A program made the translations under genes and the position numbers. Below are positions 1-7,916 of a DNA stretch of 26,724 bases, one piece after another. Under the pieces are notes generated by a model that made no database searches, had not been told where the DNA came from, and saw nothing but the letters and a program-made list of their open reading frames with translations. The stretch covers positions 1-26,724 of the forward strand of contig CALCTW010000121.1 of NCBI GenBank assembly GCA_937907055.1, in the 5' to 3' direction. Each line of letters begins with the position of its first letter. Position 1 is the stretch's first letter. Origin of the DNA: an uncultured Clostridia bacterium. Lineage in GTDB: Bacteria; Bacillota; Clostridia; Christensenellales; Aristaeellaceae.

Positions 1-598
1 TGCCCTCGCCGTAGCCGATGACGGGCATATCATAGGGAACGGCCAGCAGAGCACCGTCCGTCATGGGGACAGTGACGGCCAGATCCAGACGGCGGATGGA
101 CCAGGGATCGCCCCAGTGCGTCCAGTCATCCGGCTCCTCACGCTGACGATCATCCACGATGAGCTGCTTGAACAGGCCGTAGCGATAGCGCAGACCATAG
201 CCCATGAGGGGGATGGCGTGGGTGGCGGCGCTGTCCAGGAAGCAGGCAGCCAGACGGCCCAGACCGCCGTTGCCAAGAGAGGCGTCCTCAACATCCTCCA
301 TGAGGCACAGATCCACACCCTTTTCGAGGAAGACCTTCTTGGTCTCCTCCAGAATGCCAAGGGAATAAAGGTTGTTGTAGACCATGCGGCCGATGAGGAA
401 CTCCGCGCTCATGTAGATGGCGCAGCGCTCCTGCTGCTGCTTTTCCTGATCGGCAATCCAACGGGGCGTGATCTCCTCCATCACGGCATGGGAAAGAGCG
501 TCATGCAGCTGATAGGCGGATGCCTTCTGCAGGGGCAGGTGCCAGCGGGTGAGGCACAGGGTTTCAGCACGGTTATATAACTTCTGAGGTTCGATCAT
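1..598 (-). CDS. glgP: Glycogen/maltodextrin phosphorylase, N-terminal part (cut by window edge)
   Basis: Glycogen phosphorylase releases glucose-1-phosphate from alpha-1,4-glucan ends in the cytoplasm, using PLP. Only the first 199 residues are in the window and the C-terminus with the PLP lysine lies outside it. I recognise it from the N-terminal phosphorylase blocks YMSAEFLIGRMVYNNL and EDASLGNGGLGRLAACFLDS, followed by YGLRYRYGLFKQ and a WGDPW motif. The ATG start at 598 overlaps the malQ stop in an ATGA arrangement, with GGAAGG about 12 bases upstream inside malQ, so the two genes are translationally coupled and share one operon. MalQ makes longer glucans that this enzyme can phosphorolyse. 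Family assignment is firm; whether it prefers glycogen or maltodextrin cannot be told from this part. Confidence 0.95.
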   Translation of the reverse strand, partial: MIEPQKLYNRAETLCLTRWHLPLQKASAYQLHDALSHAVMEEITPRWIADQEKQQQERCAIYMSAEFLIGRMVYNNLYSLGILEETKKVFLEKGVDLCLMEDVEDASLGNGGLGRLAACFLDSAATHAIPLMGYGLRYRYGLFKQLIVDDRQREEPDDWTHWGDPWSIRRLDLAVTVPMTDGALLAVPYDMPVIGYGEG

Positions 599-2064
599 GC
601 TCGTTCACATCCTTCCAGTAAAGTGCGCAGCTCGGGCGCGTTTTCTTCCAGCGCGGTCATCTGTTCAGCGGTCATACGCCACTGCCAGTTGCCGCCGAGA
701 ATACCGGGGTAATTCATACGGGCTTCGGTGCCCAAATCCAGCAGATCCTGCGCGGGGACCATGGCAAGATCCGGCTTGGAGGCCATGGCTGTGCGGATGA
801 ACATGGAGACGGCTTCTTCGTCTTCAAACTCACCCATCACGGCGTGCGCGGCTTCTTTTTCTTCCTCTGTGGCTTTTGTCCAGAAGCCGCGGGTGGTGTC
901 GTTATCGTGCGTGCCGGTGTAAACAACGGCATTCTCGGTGTAATAAGCCGGGAGATGCTGATTGGTATCGCCGCCGGAGAAGGCGAACTGCAGCACCTTC
1001 ATGCCGGGGAAGCCGCACCAATCCAGCAGTTCACGCACACGGGGGCCGACCTCGCCCAGATCCTCCGCGATGATATCGAGCTGAGGCAGACGGGCGCGGA
1101 CCTGACGGAAGAGGCTCTTGCCCGGGGAGCGGACCCACTTGCCCTTGCGGGCGTTGGGCGCGCCGAAGGGAATGGAATAATAATTGGCAAAGCCGATGAA
1201 ATGATCGATGCGGAGCAGATCATAGCGCGCGGCCGCGCCCTGAAGACGCTCGATCCACCAATCGAACTTGGTGGACTGCATGTGCTGCCAGTTGTAAAGG
1301 GGATTGCCCCAGAGCTGGCCGTCGGCAGAGAAATAATCCGGCGGAACGCCCGCGACGCGAAGCGGATGCTCATCCTCATCGAACTGGAAGCATTCCGGAT
1401 GCGTCCAGGCATCGGCGCTGTCCTCCGCCACATAGATGGGGATATCGCCGAACAAGCTGATGCCGTGGCTGTTGGCATACTCACGGAGGGCGCGCCACTG
1501 CATATCGAACAGATACTGCAGGAAGCACTGATAGTCGATCTCATCCTTCAGGCGCTGGGTGTAGGCGCGCACCGCGCTCTTCTTGCGAAGGCGGATGTTA
1601 TCCGGCCAGGTCATCCAGGAACGAAGTTCAAACTCCGTCTTGAGGGCAGCGTACAGGGCATAATCCTGCAGCCAGGGGGTGCGCCTGACATGATCCTTGA
1701 CCTGACGGGAGACCTTTTCAAAGCCGTAGGCGAAGGCCGCGCGGAGCGCCTTGTCCTTGGCGGCCTTGACAGGCTCAAAATCACAGACCGAGGAGGACGG
1801 AAGAACGGGAATGTCCTTCGCATCCATGAGGCCCTGATCCACAAGCGTGGGGAGATCGATGAGCATGGGGTTGCCGGCGAAGGTGGAGCCGCTCTGATAC
1901 GGGGACTCACCATAGCCGACAGGACCGATGGGCAGCACCTGCCACACCTTCATGCCCGCGGAAACAAGATAATCCACAAAACGATAGGCTTCCTTACCGA
2001 GGGTGCCAATGCCGCCTTCGGACGGAAGAGACGTAATGTGGCACAAAACGCCGCTTCTGCGCAT
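595..2064 (-). CDS. malQ: 4-alpha-glucanotransferase (amylomaltase)
   Basis: This GH77 enzyme transfers alpha-1,4-glucan segments between maltooligosaccharides in the cytoplasm. The 489-residue product has the family's N-terminal block RRSGVLCHITSLPS and the catalytic set: nucleophile D287 in RIDHF, acid/base E334 in AEDLG and transition-state stabiliser D387 in THDND. Length is normal for bacterial MalQ. I chose the ATG at 2064 because GGAAAGGATGG lies just upstream and the family starts here; in-frame ATG codons farther upstream would add unrelated residues. It is the first gene of a malQ-glgP operon and its TGA overlaps the glgP ATG by 4 bp. A good promoter lies about 70 bases upstream. 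Confidence 0.96.
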   Translation of the reverse strand: MRRSGVLCHITSLPSEGGIGTLGKEAYRFVDYLVSAGMKVWQVLPIGPVGYGESPYQSGSTFAGNPMLIDLPTLVDQGLMDAKDIPVLPSSSVCDFEPVKAAKDKALRAAFAYGFEKVSRQVKDHVRRTPWLQDYALYAALKTEFELRSWMTWPDNIRLRKKSAVRAYTQRLKDEIDYQCFLQYLFDMQWRALREYANSHGISLFGDIPIYVAEDSADAWTHPECFQFDEDEHPLRVAGVPPDYFSADGQLWGNPLYNWQHMQSTKFDWWIERLQGAAARYDLLRIDHFIGFANYYSIPFGAPNARKGKWVRSPGKSLFRQVRARLPQLDIIAEDLGEVGPRVRELLDWCGFPGMKVLQFAFSGGDTNQHLPAYYTENAVVYTGTHDNDTTRGFWTKATEEEKEAAHAVMGEFEDEEAVSMFIRTAMASKPDLAMVPAQDLLDLGTEARMNYPGILGGNWQWRMTAEQMTALEENAPELRTLLEGCERA

Positions 2065-2130
2065 CAAAAACCATCCTTTCCGGCGCATCGCGGTAAAAAG
2101 ACCGCGAAAGCGCATACAGATACAAAGTGT

Positions 2131-2159
2131 AGTATAGCACAAAACACATTTTCACGCAA
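2131..2159 (-). promoter_or_regulatory. Sigma-A promoter of malQ-glgP
   Basis: On the minus strand the -35 box TTGCGT (2154-2159) is separated by 17 bp from a -10 box TATACT (2131-2136). The -10 is preceded by TGC, making it an extended -10. Transcription would start near 2124, leaving a leader of about 60 nt before malQ. Confidence 0.8.
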
Positions 2160-2226
2160 TGAAAAACGGCGATGGGAAAGCACGGACGGAACGCGCCAAA
2201 ACAAGCGCGAAAAACCCCTGCAGCCC

Positions 2227-2255
2227 TTGAAGAAAAAGGGGGTTCGTGGTAGAAT
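2227..2255 (+). promoter_or_regulatory. Sigma-A promoter of the methyltransferase-rluA operon
   Basis: TTGAAG (2227-2232), 17 bp, TAGAAT (2250-2255). The predicted transcription start is near 2262, only about 7 nt before the first in-frame ATG at 2269. That favours the methyltransferase starting further downstream, or leaderless-like initiation. The area also holds a small AACCCC/GGGGTT inverted repeat. Confidence 0.6.
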
Positions 2256-2268
2256 AGGGTGAAAATTT

Positions 2269-3174
2269 ATGCAGCGGAGGACACGCGGGCGACCGCGGGC
2301 ATTGAGACGCATGTTTTTGACGAATGACTGGCAGGATTTTGAGGTGCTGGACACCGGGGACGGCGAAAAGCTGGAGCGCTGGGGAGATTATATTCTGGCC
2401 CGGCCCGATCCGCAGGTGATATGGCCCAAGAAGGATCCCAAACTGTGGCAGCAGGCGCACGCGCACTACACGCGCAGCGAGCGCGGCGGCGGCAGCTGGG
2501 AGATGAAACGGGCGCTGCCCGAAAAATGGACGATCGGCTACAAGGAACTGAAATTCTATGTGCGGCCGACCGGATTCAAGCACACGGGGCTGTTTCCCGA
2601 ACAGGCCGCGAACTGGGATACCATGGCGGCCCTGATCCGCAAGCGCGGCAGCGCGAAGGTGCTGAACCTGTTTGCCTATACCGGCGGCGCGACTGTGGCC
2701 TGCGCCGCGGCCGGCGCGCATGTGACCCATGTGGACGCCGCGAAGGGCATGGTGCAGTGGGCCAAGGAGAACAGACAGCTGACCGGATGCGCCGAAACGA
2801 ACTGCCGGTTCATCGTATAGGACGCGATCGCCTTTGTGAAAAGAGAGATCCGCCGCGGAAACACCTATGACGGCATTGTGATGGACCCGCCCAGCTACGG
2901 GCGCGGCCCGACCGGCGAGGTGTGGAAGCTGGAAAACGAGCTGTACGGGCTGGTGAGCACCTGTGCCGAGGTGCTGAGCGAGGATCCGCTTTTCTTCTTC
3001 ATTAACAGCTATACCACCGGATTTCAGCCTGCTGTGCTGAGCAACCTGCTGGAGAGATGCGTGCAGAGCAAGTTCGGCGGCGTGATCGACAGCGAGGAGC
3101 TGGTGCTGCCTGTGCGCAGCGGCGGCGTGCTGCCCTGCGGCGCGACCGGACGGTGGATCAATAACAATAAATAA
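2269..3174 (+). pseudogene. RlmI-like class I SAM-dependent RNA methyltransferase interrupted by an in-frame TAG
   Basis: Both halves read in one frame and together match the 290-300-residue SAM-dependent methyltransferase family related to RlmI. SAM motif I is LNLFAYTGGAT (residues 132-142), HVDAAK follows (154-159), and the catalytic-type MDPPSYGRGP lies after the break, with a family-typical end GVLPCGATGRW. A single TAG at 2818-2820 stops translation after residue 183, between ...CRFIV and DAIAFVKREIRRG. Family members usually have Asp or Glu here, so a GAG-to-TAG change would explain it. There is no frameshift and no decay on either side. The start is uncertain: 2269 has AGGGTG upstream, but 2311 (MFLTNDWQDFE) matches the family start. 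It precedes an rluA-type gene by 13 bp. It could be a recent pseudogene, a sequencing error or suppressed by readthrough. Confidence 0.85.
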
Positions 3175-3187
3175 GGGAGGGCGCAAG

Positions 3188-3919
3188 ATGGAAACGCCTG
3201 TTGTACTTTTTGAAGATAATCATGTGATCGTGGCGATCAAGCCCTGCAATATGCTGACCCAAAGCGACGCGACCTCCGACAGTGATCTGCTGGGCTGGCT
3301 GAAGCAGTATGTGAAGGAAAAATACGAGAAGCCCGGCGAGGTGTATCTGGGCCTTGTGCACCGCATGGACCGCCCTGTGGGCGGACTGCTGGTATTCGCG
3401 AGGACCAGCAAGGCGGCGAGCCGCCTGAGCGAGCAGGTGCGCGTGCATGAACTGAACCGTCAGTATGTGTGCGTGGTGGAGGGTGAGACCCCCGACCGCT
3501 TTACGCTGAAGGATTACCTGCTGAAGGATGAAAAGACCAATATGGTGCGCGTGATCCCGGACTACCTGAAGGCGCAGGGCAAGGAGGCCGTGCTGCACGG
3601 ACGCACGATCGCCCGCAGGGGCGGCCTGAGCCTTGTGGCCATCCAGCTGGAGACCGGCCGTGCCCATCAGATCCGCGTGCAGATGCAGCATGCCGGTCAT
3701 CCCCTGTGGGGCGATAACCGCTACGGCAACGGCAAGAAGGGCGAGCAGATCGCTCTGTGGGGCATGCGGCTGAGCTTCACCCACCCCACGACCAAGGAAC
3801 AGATGCTGTTTGTGGCGCCTGTGCCCGAAACCAAGCCCTGGCTGCAGTTTGAAAAGGAACTGAAGGGTCTGGAAAATGTGTGGCCCCAGATCAAGCCTGT
3901 GGTGACGGTGACCGAATAA
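3188..3919 (+). CDS. RluA-family RNA pseudouridine synthase
   Basis: The product isomerises uridine to pseudouridine in rRNA or tRNA; the exact target site cannot be told. The 243-residue protein carries the family's catalytic block HRMDRPVGGLLVFART with the nucleophile Asp61, and the later RAHQIRVQMQHAGHPLWGD motif. There is no N-terminal S4 domain, as in short Clostridia members. The ATG at 3188 has AAGGGAGGG 8 bases upstream. It starts 13 bp after the broken methyltransferase and is surely on the same transcript. Pairing of these two RNA-modifying genes is common in Firmicutes. A ribosomal or tRNA substrate is inferred only from the family. Confidence 0.93.
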   Translation: METPVVLFEDNHVIVAIKPCNMLTQSDATSDSDLLGWLKQYVKEKYEKPGEVYLGLVHRMDRPVGGLLVFARTSKAASRLSEQVRVHELNRQYVCVVEGETPDRFTLKDYLLKDEKTNMVRVIPDYLKAQGKEAVLHGRTIARRGGLSLVAIQLETGRAHQIRVQMQHAGHPLWGDNRYGNGKKGEQIALWGMRLSFTHPTTKEQMLFVAPVPETKPWLQFEKELKGLENVWPQIKPVVTVTE

Positions 3920-3960
3920 GGAGACACCGTTTCACGGCAGGATGACGCGATGAAAAAAGA

Positions 3961-3987
3961 CCCCCGGAGAAGCGCTTTCCCCGGGGG
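3961..3987. terminator. GC-rich hairpin between the pseudouridine synthase gene and tgt
   Basis: CCCCCGG (3961-3967) pairs perfectly with CCGGGGG (3981-3987). The thymine tract is poor on the plus side (ATTT) and better on the minus side (TCTTTTTT). No minus-strand gene ends here, so it may be a partial terminator or attenuator on the transcript entering tgt. Confidence 0.45.
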
Positions 3988-4022
3988 ATTTCAAAAAGAG
4001 GCTGAAGAACAATGGCCTCTCC

Positions 4023-4043
4023 CCTGCCCGGAAAACGGACAGG
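4023..4043 (+). promoter_or_regulatory. Hairpin in the tgt leader
   Basis: CCTGCCCG (4023-4030) pairs with CGGACAGG (4036-4043) around a GAAAA loop with one mismatch. It sits 22 bases before the AGGAG ribosome binding site of tgt (4066-4070). It could modulate tgt expression, but it does not fit the preQ1-I consensus as I know it. Function is unknown. Confidence 0.35.
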
Positions 4044-4076
4044 GAAACGAACAGAAGCGAAAAACAGGAGCATGGA

Positions 4077-5207
4077 ATGGAAAACAAGAAATTTTCATTT
4101 GAGGTGATCAAGACCTGCAAGCAGAGCGGCGCGCGCCTGGGCGTGGTGCATACGCCGCACGGCGACATTCCCACCCCCATTTATATGCCGGTGGGCACGC
4201 AGGCGTGCGTAAAAGCCATGACCCCCCGTGAGATGGAGGAAGTGGGCGCGAAGATCATTCTGAACAACACCTATCACCTGCATCTGCGTCCGGGCGAGGG
4301 GCTGATCGAGCGGATGGGCGGCACACACAAGTTTCAGAGCTGGAACAAGCCCATCCTGACGGACAGCGGCGGATTTCAGGTGTTCAGCCTGGCCAGTTTG
4401 CGCAAGATCACCGAAGAGGGCGTGAGCTTCCGCAGCCATTTGGACGGCAGCAAAAAGTTTATCAGCCCCGAAGTGAGCATGGACATCCAGCAGAAGCTGG
4501 GCAGCGACATCGCGATGGCCTTTGACGTGTGCACCGCCTACCCCTGCGACCACCGCACCGCCAAAGACGCGATGGACCGCACGCACCGCTGGGCCAAGCG
4601 CTGCAAGGACTACCACACCCGTGAGGATCAGGCGCTGTTCGGCATCGTGCAGGGCGCGTTCTTTGATGACCTGCGCATCGAGAGCGCCAAGACGCTGGCG
4701 GACATGGATTTCCCCGGCTACGGCATCGGCGGCCTGAGCGTGGGCGAGCCCAAGCCCATCATGTATGACATGCTGGAGAAGATTGAGCCCTTCATGCCGG
4801 TGAACAAGCCCCGTTACCTGATGGGCGTGGGCACGCCGGACTGTTTTGTGGAGGGCGTGCTGCGCGGCGTGGACATGTTTGACTGCGTGCTGGCGACCCG
4901 TATCGCCAGAAACGGCACGGTGTTCACCAGACACGGCCGTCTGGTGATCCGCAACGCGGAATACGCTGAGGACGACCGTCCGCTGGAGGAGGGCTGCGAC
5001 TGCTATGCCTGCCGCAACTTCAGCCGCGGCTATATCCGCCACCTGTTCAAGGCCGGTGAGATCACCGCGGGCCGTCTGGCCTCCATCCACAACCTGCGCT
5101 TCCTGATCCGCATGATGGAAGAGATCCGCGAGGCGATCATGGAGGACCGTTTCCTGGACTACCGCAAGGAATTCTACGAGCGCTACGATATGACAAGGAA
5201 CTTCTGA
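4077..5207 (+). CDS. tgt: Queuine/preQ1 tRNA-ribosyltransferase (tRNA-guanine transglycosylase)
   Basis: Tgt exchanges guanine 34 of GUN-anticodon tRNAs for a queuosine precursor. The 376-residue protein has the substrate-pocket aspartates D96 (TDSGGFQVFSL) and D150, the nucleophile D269 (VDMFDCVLATR), and the zinc site C307, C309, C312 and H338. One oddity: the motif after D150 is Asp-Val-Cys (FDVCTAYPC) where most bacterial enzymes have Asp-Glu-Cys. This residue is near the base-binding pocket, so base preference may differ. The ATG at 4077 has AGGAG 6 bases upstream; the out-of-frame ATG at 4072 is rejected. It is followed after 16 bp by an isomerase gene. No queuosine biosynthesis or transport genes lie in the window. 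Confidence 0.96.
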   Translation: MENKKFSFEVIKTCKQSGARLGVVHTPHGDIPTPIYMPVGTQACVKAMTPREMEEVGAKIILNNTYHLHLRPGEGLIERMGGTHKFQSWNKPILTDSGGFQVFSLASLRKITEEGVSFRSHLDGSKKFISPEVSMDIQQKLGSDIAMAFDVCTAYPCDHRTAKDAMDRTHRWAKRCKDYHTREDQALFGIVQGAFFDDLRIESAKTLADMDFPGYGIGGLSVGEPKPIMYDMLEKIEPFMPVNKPRYLMGVGTPDCFVEGVLRGVDMFDCVLATRIARNGTVFTRHGRLVIRNAEYAEDDRPLEEGCDCYACRNFSRGYIRHLFKAGEITAGRLASIHNLRFLIRMMEEIREAIMEDRFLDYRKEFYERYDMTRNF

Positions 5208-5223
5208 TAAGGAGGCCGCGTAT

Positions 5224-6036
5224 ATGATCAAGATCGGCTGCAGAGCCCATGACTTTGACTATCATGACCCGGAAAGCCTGCTGGGCGCGGTGAAGAAGGC
5301 CGGCTATGAAGCCGTGCAGCTGGCCTGCCCCAAGAGCTTCGGCTGGGCCTATCCGCTGGACGAAGCGCAGGCAGAGGCGATCAACCTGGCGAGCGAAAAG
5401 CACGGCGTTGAGATCACCGTGCTGGGCTGCTATGTGGATATGGCGGTGCGCGATAAGGAAAAGCGCGAGGAAGCCATCAAAAAGTACATCAACGGCCTGA
5501 AGACCGGCAAGGCCCTGAACGTGCGCTGCGTGGGCACCGAGACCGTGAACTTCCACGGCCCGATGGCGGAGCGAAGAGAGATGTTTGATATTCTTGTGGA
5601 CGCGGTGAAGCGCGCCGCCGAAGAAGCCGAAAAGCTGGGCGTGAATATGGGCATCGAGCCGGTATTTGACCACACCCTGTGGACCCCGGAAATGGCGCTG
5701 GAACTGAAGGAAAAGGTGGGCAGCGACCGGATCAAGTGGATCTGGGACGCGATCAACCTGCTGGACCCGAACGACCCCGAAGAAAACGCGGTGAAGCAGA
5801 AGAAGACCGCGGAGCTGCTGGGCAAAGACATCGTGGCCATGCACATCAAGGACGCGCGGTATAAGGACACGAAGGTAAAGAACGAGTGCCCGCTCTTTGA
5901 AGGCGAGTATGACTGGCGATTCCCCTTCGAATGGGCCGCGCGGCAGAAGGACATGGTGCTGCTGCGTGAACAGGCCATTGAGGACAGGAGCGCGGCGGAG
6001 ATCGCCGGAATGAAAAAGCTGCTGGGGATGGACTGA
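5224..6036 (+). CDS. Sugar-phosphate isomerase/epimerase-like TIM-barrel protein
   Basis: The 270-residue protein fits the xylose-isomerase-like TIM-barrel superfamily (AP endonuclease family 2, IolE-like). Likely metal ligands are E145 in GIEPV, D175 in WIWDAINLL, and H207/D210 in AMHIKDARY, with a late Glu near the C-terminus. Substrate cannot be assigned: members act on inositol derivatives, keto-sugars or hydroxypyruvate. It begins at the ATG at 5224, preceded by AAGGAGG about 9 bases upstream, only 16 bp after tgt, so it is the last gene of the plus-strand operon. No carbohydrate transporter accompanies it, which leaves the pathway open. Confidence 0.85.
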   Translation: MIKIGCRAHDFDYHDPESLLGAVKKAGYEAVQLACPKSFGWAYPLDEAQAEAINLASEKHGVEITVLGCYVDMAVRDKEKREEAIKKYINGLKTGKALNVRCVGTETVNFHGPMAERREMFDILVDAVKRAAEEAEKLGVNMGIEPVFDHTLWTPEMALELKEKVGSDRIKWIWDAINLLDPNDPEENAVKQKKTAELLGKDIVAMHIKDARYKDTKVKNECPLFEGEYDWRFPFEWAARQKDMVLLREQAIEDRSAAEIAGMKKLLGMD

Positions 6037-6070
6037 CAAAGCCCACGGCTGAAATAAAAAGTGAAAACAA

Positions 6071-6119
6071 AAAACGCGCGGAAGCGAGACACAAAATGTG
6101 TGAAGCCTCTGCGCGTTTT
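6071..6119. terminator. Bidirectional terminator between the isomerase gene and nrdR
   Basis: AAAACGCGC (6071-6079) pairs with GCGCGTTTT (6111-6119). Inside is a second small hairpin ACACA-AAA-TGTGT. Thymine tracts flank it on both strands, so it can end both converging transcripts. Confidence 0.8.
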
Positions 6120-6197
6120 GATGTGCAAAGAATAAGCGGAATGACTGACCGGCAGGTGTTTGATACGGATATGAACAGATGAGGGACGAAACGGGGA

Positions 6198-6659
6198 TCA
6201 GTCCTTGCCCTCGCTGATGAGACGGTTGATCTCGTTCATGAAGGTGGGGATATCGGTGAACTGACGGTAGACGGAGGCGAAACGGATGTAGGCGACCTCA
6301 TCGATACGGCGCAGTTCCTCCATGATCATTTCGCCGATCTGGCGCGTGGTGATCTCGTTCTGGAGAGAATTGTAGGCGACCTGCTCGATGGAGGAGACGA
6401 TATGATCGATATCCGCGGCGGAGACGGGACGCTTGTGGCAGGCGGCGATGATGCCGGAGCGGACCTTCTTGGCATCGAACAGCTCACGGGAATGATCCTT
6501 CTTGATGACCAGAAGCGCGGGGGCCTCGATCTTCTCATAAGTAGTGAAACGGCGGCCGCACTGGATGCATTCACGGCGGCGACGGATGGAATTACCGTCA
6601 TCGGTGGGACGGGAATCAACAACGCGGCTGTCCGCGCAATTACAGAACTGGCACTTCAT
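6198..6659 (-). CDS. nrdR: Transcriptional repressor NrdR
   Basis: NrdR senses ATP/dATP and represses ribonucleotide reductase genes. The 153-residue protein has the N-terminal zinc ribbon (C3, C6, C31, C34) with the basic RRRRECIQCGRRF stretch that binds DNA, then an ATP-cone from about residue 49 to 139 with VIKKDHSRELFDAKKV. Length is typical. The start has TAAGGAGCG upstream. It is transcribed alone from its own promoter. No nrd genes are in the window, so its targets lie elsewhere. Confidence 0.97.
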   Translation of the reverse strand: MKCQFCNCADSRVVDSRPTDDGNSIRRRRECIQCGRRFTTYEKIEAPALLVIKKDHSRELFDAKKVRSGIIAACHKRPVSAADIDHIVSSIEQVAYNSLQNEITTRQIGEMIMEELRRIDEVAYIRFASVYRQFTDIPTFMNEINRLISEGKD

Positions 6660-6695
6660 TACGGTCGCTCCTTACAATGATCTGAAATTAATAAA

Positions 6696-6724
6696 ATTGT
6701 AACATATATGAAATAATTTTGCAA
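6696..6724 (-). promoter_or_regulatory. Sigma-A promoter of nrdR
   Basis: On the minus strand TTGCAA (6719-6724), 17 bp, TACAAT (6696-6701). I could not see a convincing pair of NrdR boxes; ACATATATG in the spacer is only a weak resemblance. Confidence 0.8.
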
Positions 6725-6912
6725 GAAGCGGAGGAAAGAAATTTTGCCCGAATACGGAAAAAAGGAGGACCGGAGGCGCGCGGAGGGACAGCGGGACACC
6801 TGAAAAAAGAACAGCGGAAGCAAGGAGCGGGGAACGGCAAAGCAGGATGTAAAAAGAAGCGAAAAGCCTTATAAAATAAGGAAAAGTAAAGGCGGAAGCC
6901 CCCGGCGGACGG
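6725..6912. other. Purine-rich gene-free stretch between the nrdR and LRR promoters
   Basis: The plus strand is dominated by A and G. The only structure I see is a perfect small palindrome CCTTAT-AAA-ATAAGG at 6867-6881. No open frame with a ribosome binding site was found. Confidence 0.6.
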
Positions 6913-6941
6913 TTGCAATCACGGGAGCGATATGGTATGAT
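6913..6941 (+). promoter_or_regulatory. Sigma-A promoter of the LRR-NAGPA-Lgt-like operon
   Basis: TTGCAA (6913-6918), 17 bp, TATGAT (6936-6941). The predicted start near 6948 excludes the upstream GTG at 6948 as a translation start and supports the TTG at 6990. Confidence 0.75.
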
Positions 6942-6989
6942 GTAGTTGTGAATTTATGCGCCTTTACAGCCGGAGGAGGAGAACAGGAA

Positions 6990-7874
6990 TTGAAACGGAT
7001 GGCATGGATGACCGGTGTGATGCTGCTGATGCTGTTTGGACTGATCTGCAGCTGCGCCGCCGGGGCAGAGACCGTGACCTTCAAAGCCTATGACGGCACA
7101 CTGACCGTGGAACAGGACTGTGAGGAGATCGACCTGAAACGGATCCGCGTGGAGGATTTTGACGCCTTCTGCGATTTTCTGGACAAGCTGCCGAACCTGA
7201 AGACGGTGAAGATGTACGAAACGCACATGCGCAAGAAAAACGTGGCGCGGCTGTGCGAGACTTACCCTGAGATCAACTTCGGGATGACGATCTGGTTTGG
7301 GGATCACACGGTGACGACCGATCAGACAGCCTTCTCCACATTGCACGACGGCGTGAAGGAAAGGCACAGCAGCAGCGACTTTGAGGTGCTGAAATACTGC
7401 AAGAACATGCAGGCGCTGGATCTGGGGCATAACCGGATCGACGACCTGAGCTGGCTGAAGGAAATGCCGCAGCTGAAGATCCTGATCCTGGCGGACAACG
7501 AGATCACCGATATCTCCGCCCTGAGCGAGCTGAAAGCGCTGGAATACCTGGAGATCTTCTCCAACAAGATCACGGATTTTACACCCCTGCTGGGCTGCGA
7601 AAGCCTGAAGGACCTGAACATCTGCTATAACCGCTGCCATGACCTGACCCCGCTTTATGAAATGAAGCAGCTGGAAAGGCTGTGGTATTACAACTATGAC
7701 CGGAGTTTCAAGGACCCCGGAAGGGATGTGACGGAGCCGCTGCAGGCAGCGCTGCCGGACACGCTGACAAACTCCACCGCGATCTGCACGGAGGGCGGCT
7801 GGCGCAGTCATCCGCACTATGACACGCTGTTTATGATCTTCCAGACCAATACCTATACCCCCTTTGAGGAATAA
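6990..7874 (+). CDS. Exported leucine-rich-repeat protein
   Basis: The 294-residue product begins MKRMAWMTGVMLLMLFGL, a signal peptide with a likely signal-peptidase I site after AGA (SCAAGA|ET); a lipobox reading (ICS-C) is less convincing. Residues about 134-233 hold four to five 22-residue repeats of the SDS22/internalin type, with LDLGHNRIDDLSWL, LILADNEITDISAL and LEIFSNKITDFTPL. Such repeats form a curved protein-binding surface. I chose the TTG at 6990 because GGAGGAGGA lies 9 bases upstream; the next ATG at 6999 is 18 bases from it. It is the first gene of an exported/membrane cluster. The ligand is unknown. Confidence 0.85.
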   Translation: MKRMAWMTGVMLLMLFGLICSCAAGAETVTFKAYDGTLTVEQDCEEIDLKRIRVEDFDAFCDFLDKLPNLKTVKMYETHMRKKNVARLCETYPEINFGMTIWFGDHTVTTDQTAFSTLHDGVKERHSSSDFEVLKYCKNMQALDLGHNRIDDLSWLKEMPQLKILILADNEITDISALSELKALEYLEIFSNKITDFTPLLGCESLKDLNICYNRCHDLTPLYEMKQLERLWYYNYDRSFKDPGRDVTEPLQAALPDTLTNSTAICTEGGWRSHPHYDTLFMIFQTNTYTPFEE

Positions 7875-7916
7875 AAGCCGATCCCCCATCAAAGACATTA
7901 AAGGAGACGACCCCCG

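Noticed and set aside
3920..4076. A preQ1 riboswitch in the tgt leader
   Set aside because: The hairpins present do not give the short preQ1-I pseudoknot with its A-rich tail, and no preQ1-II layout was recognised.
6660..6730. NrdR boxes for autoregulation
   Set aside because: ACATATATG near the promoter is a single weak match, and no second box at the usual spacing was seen.
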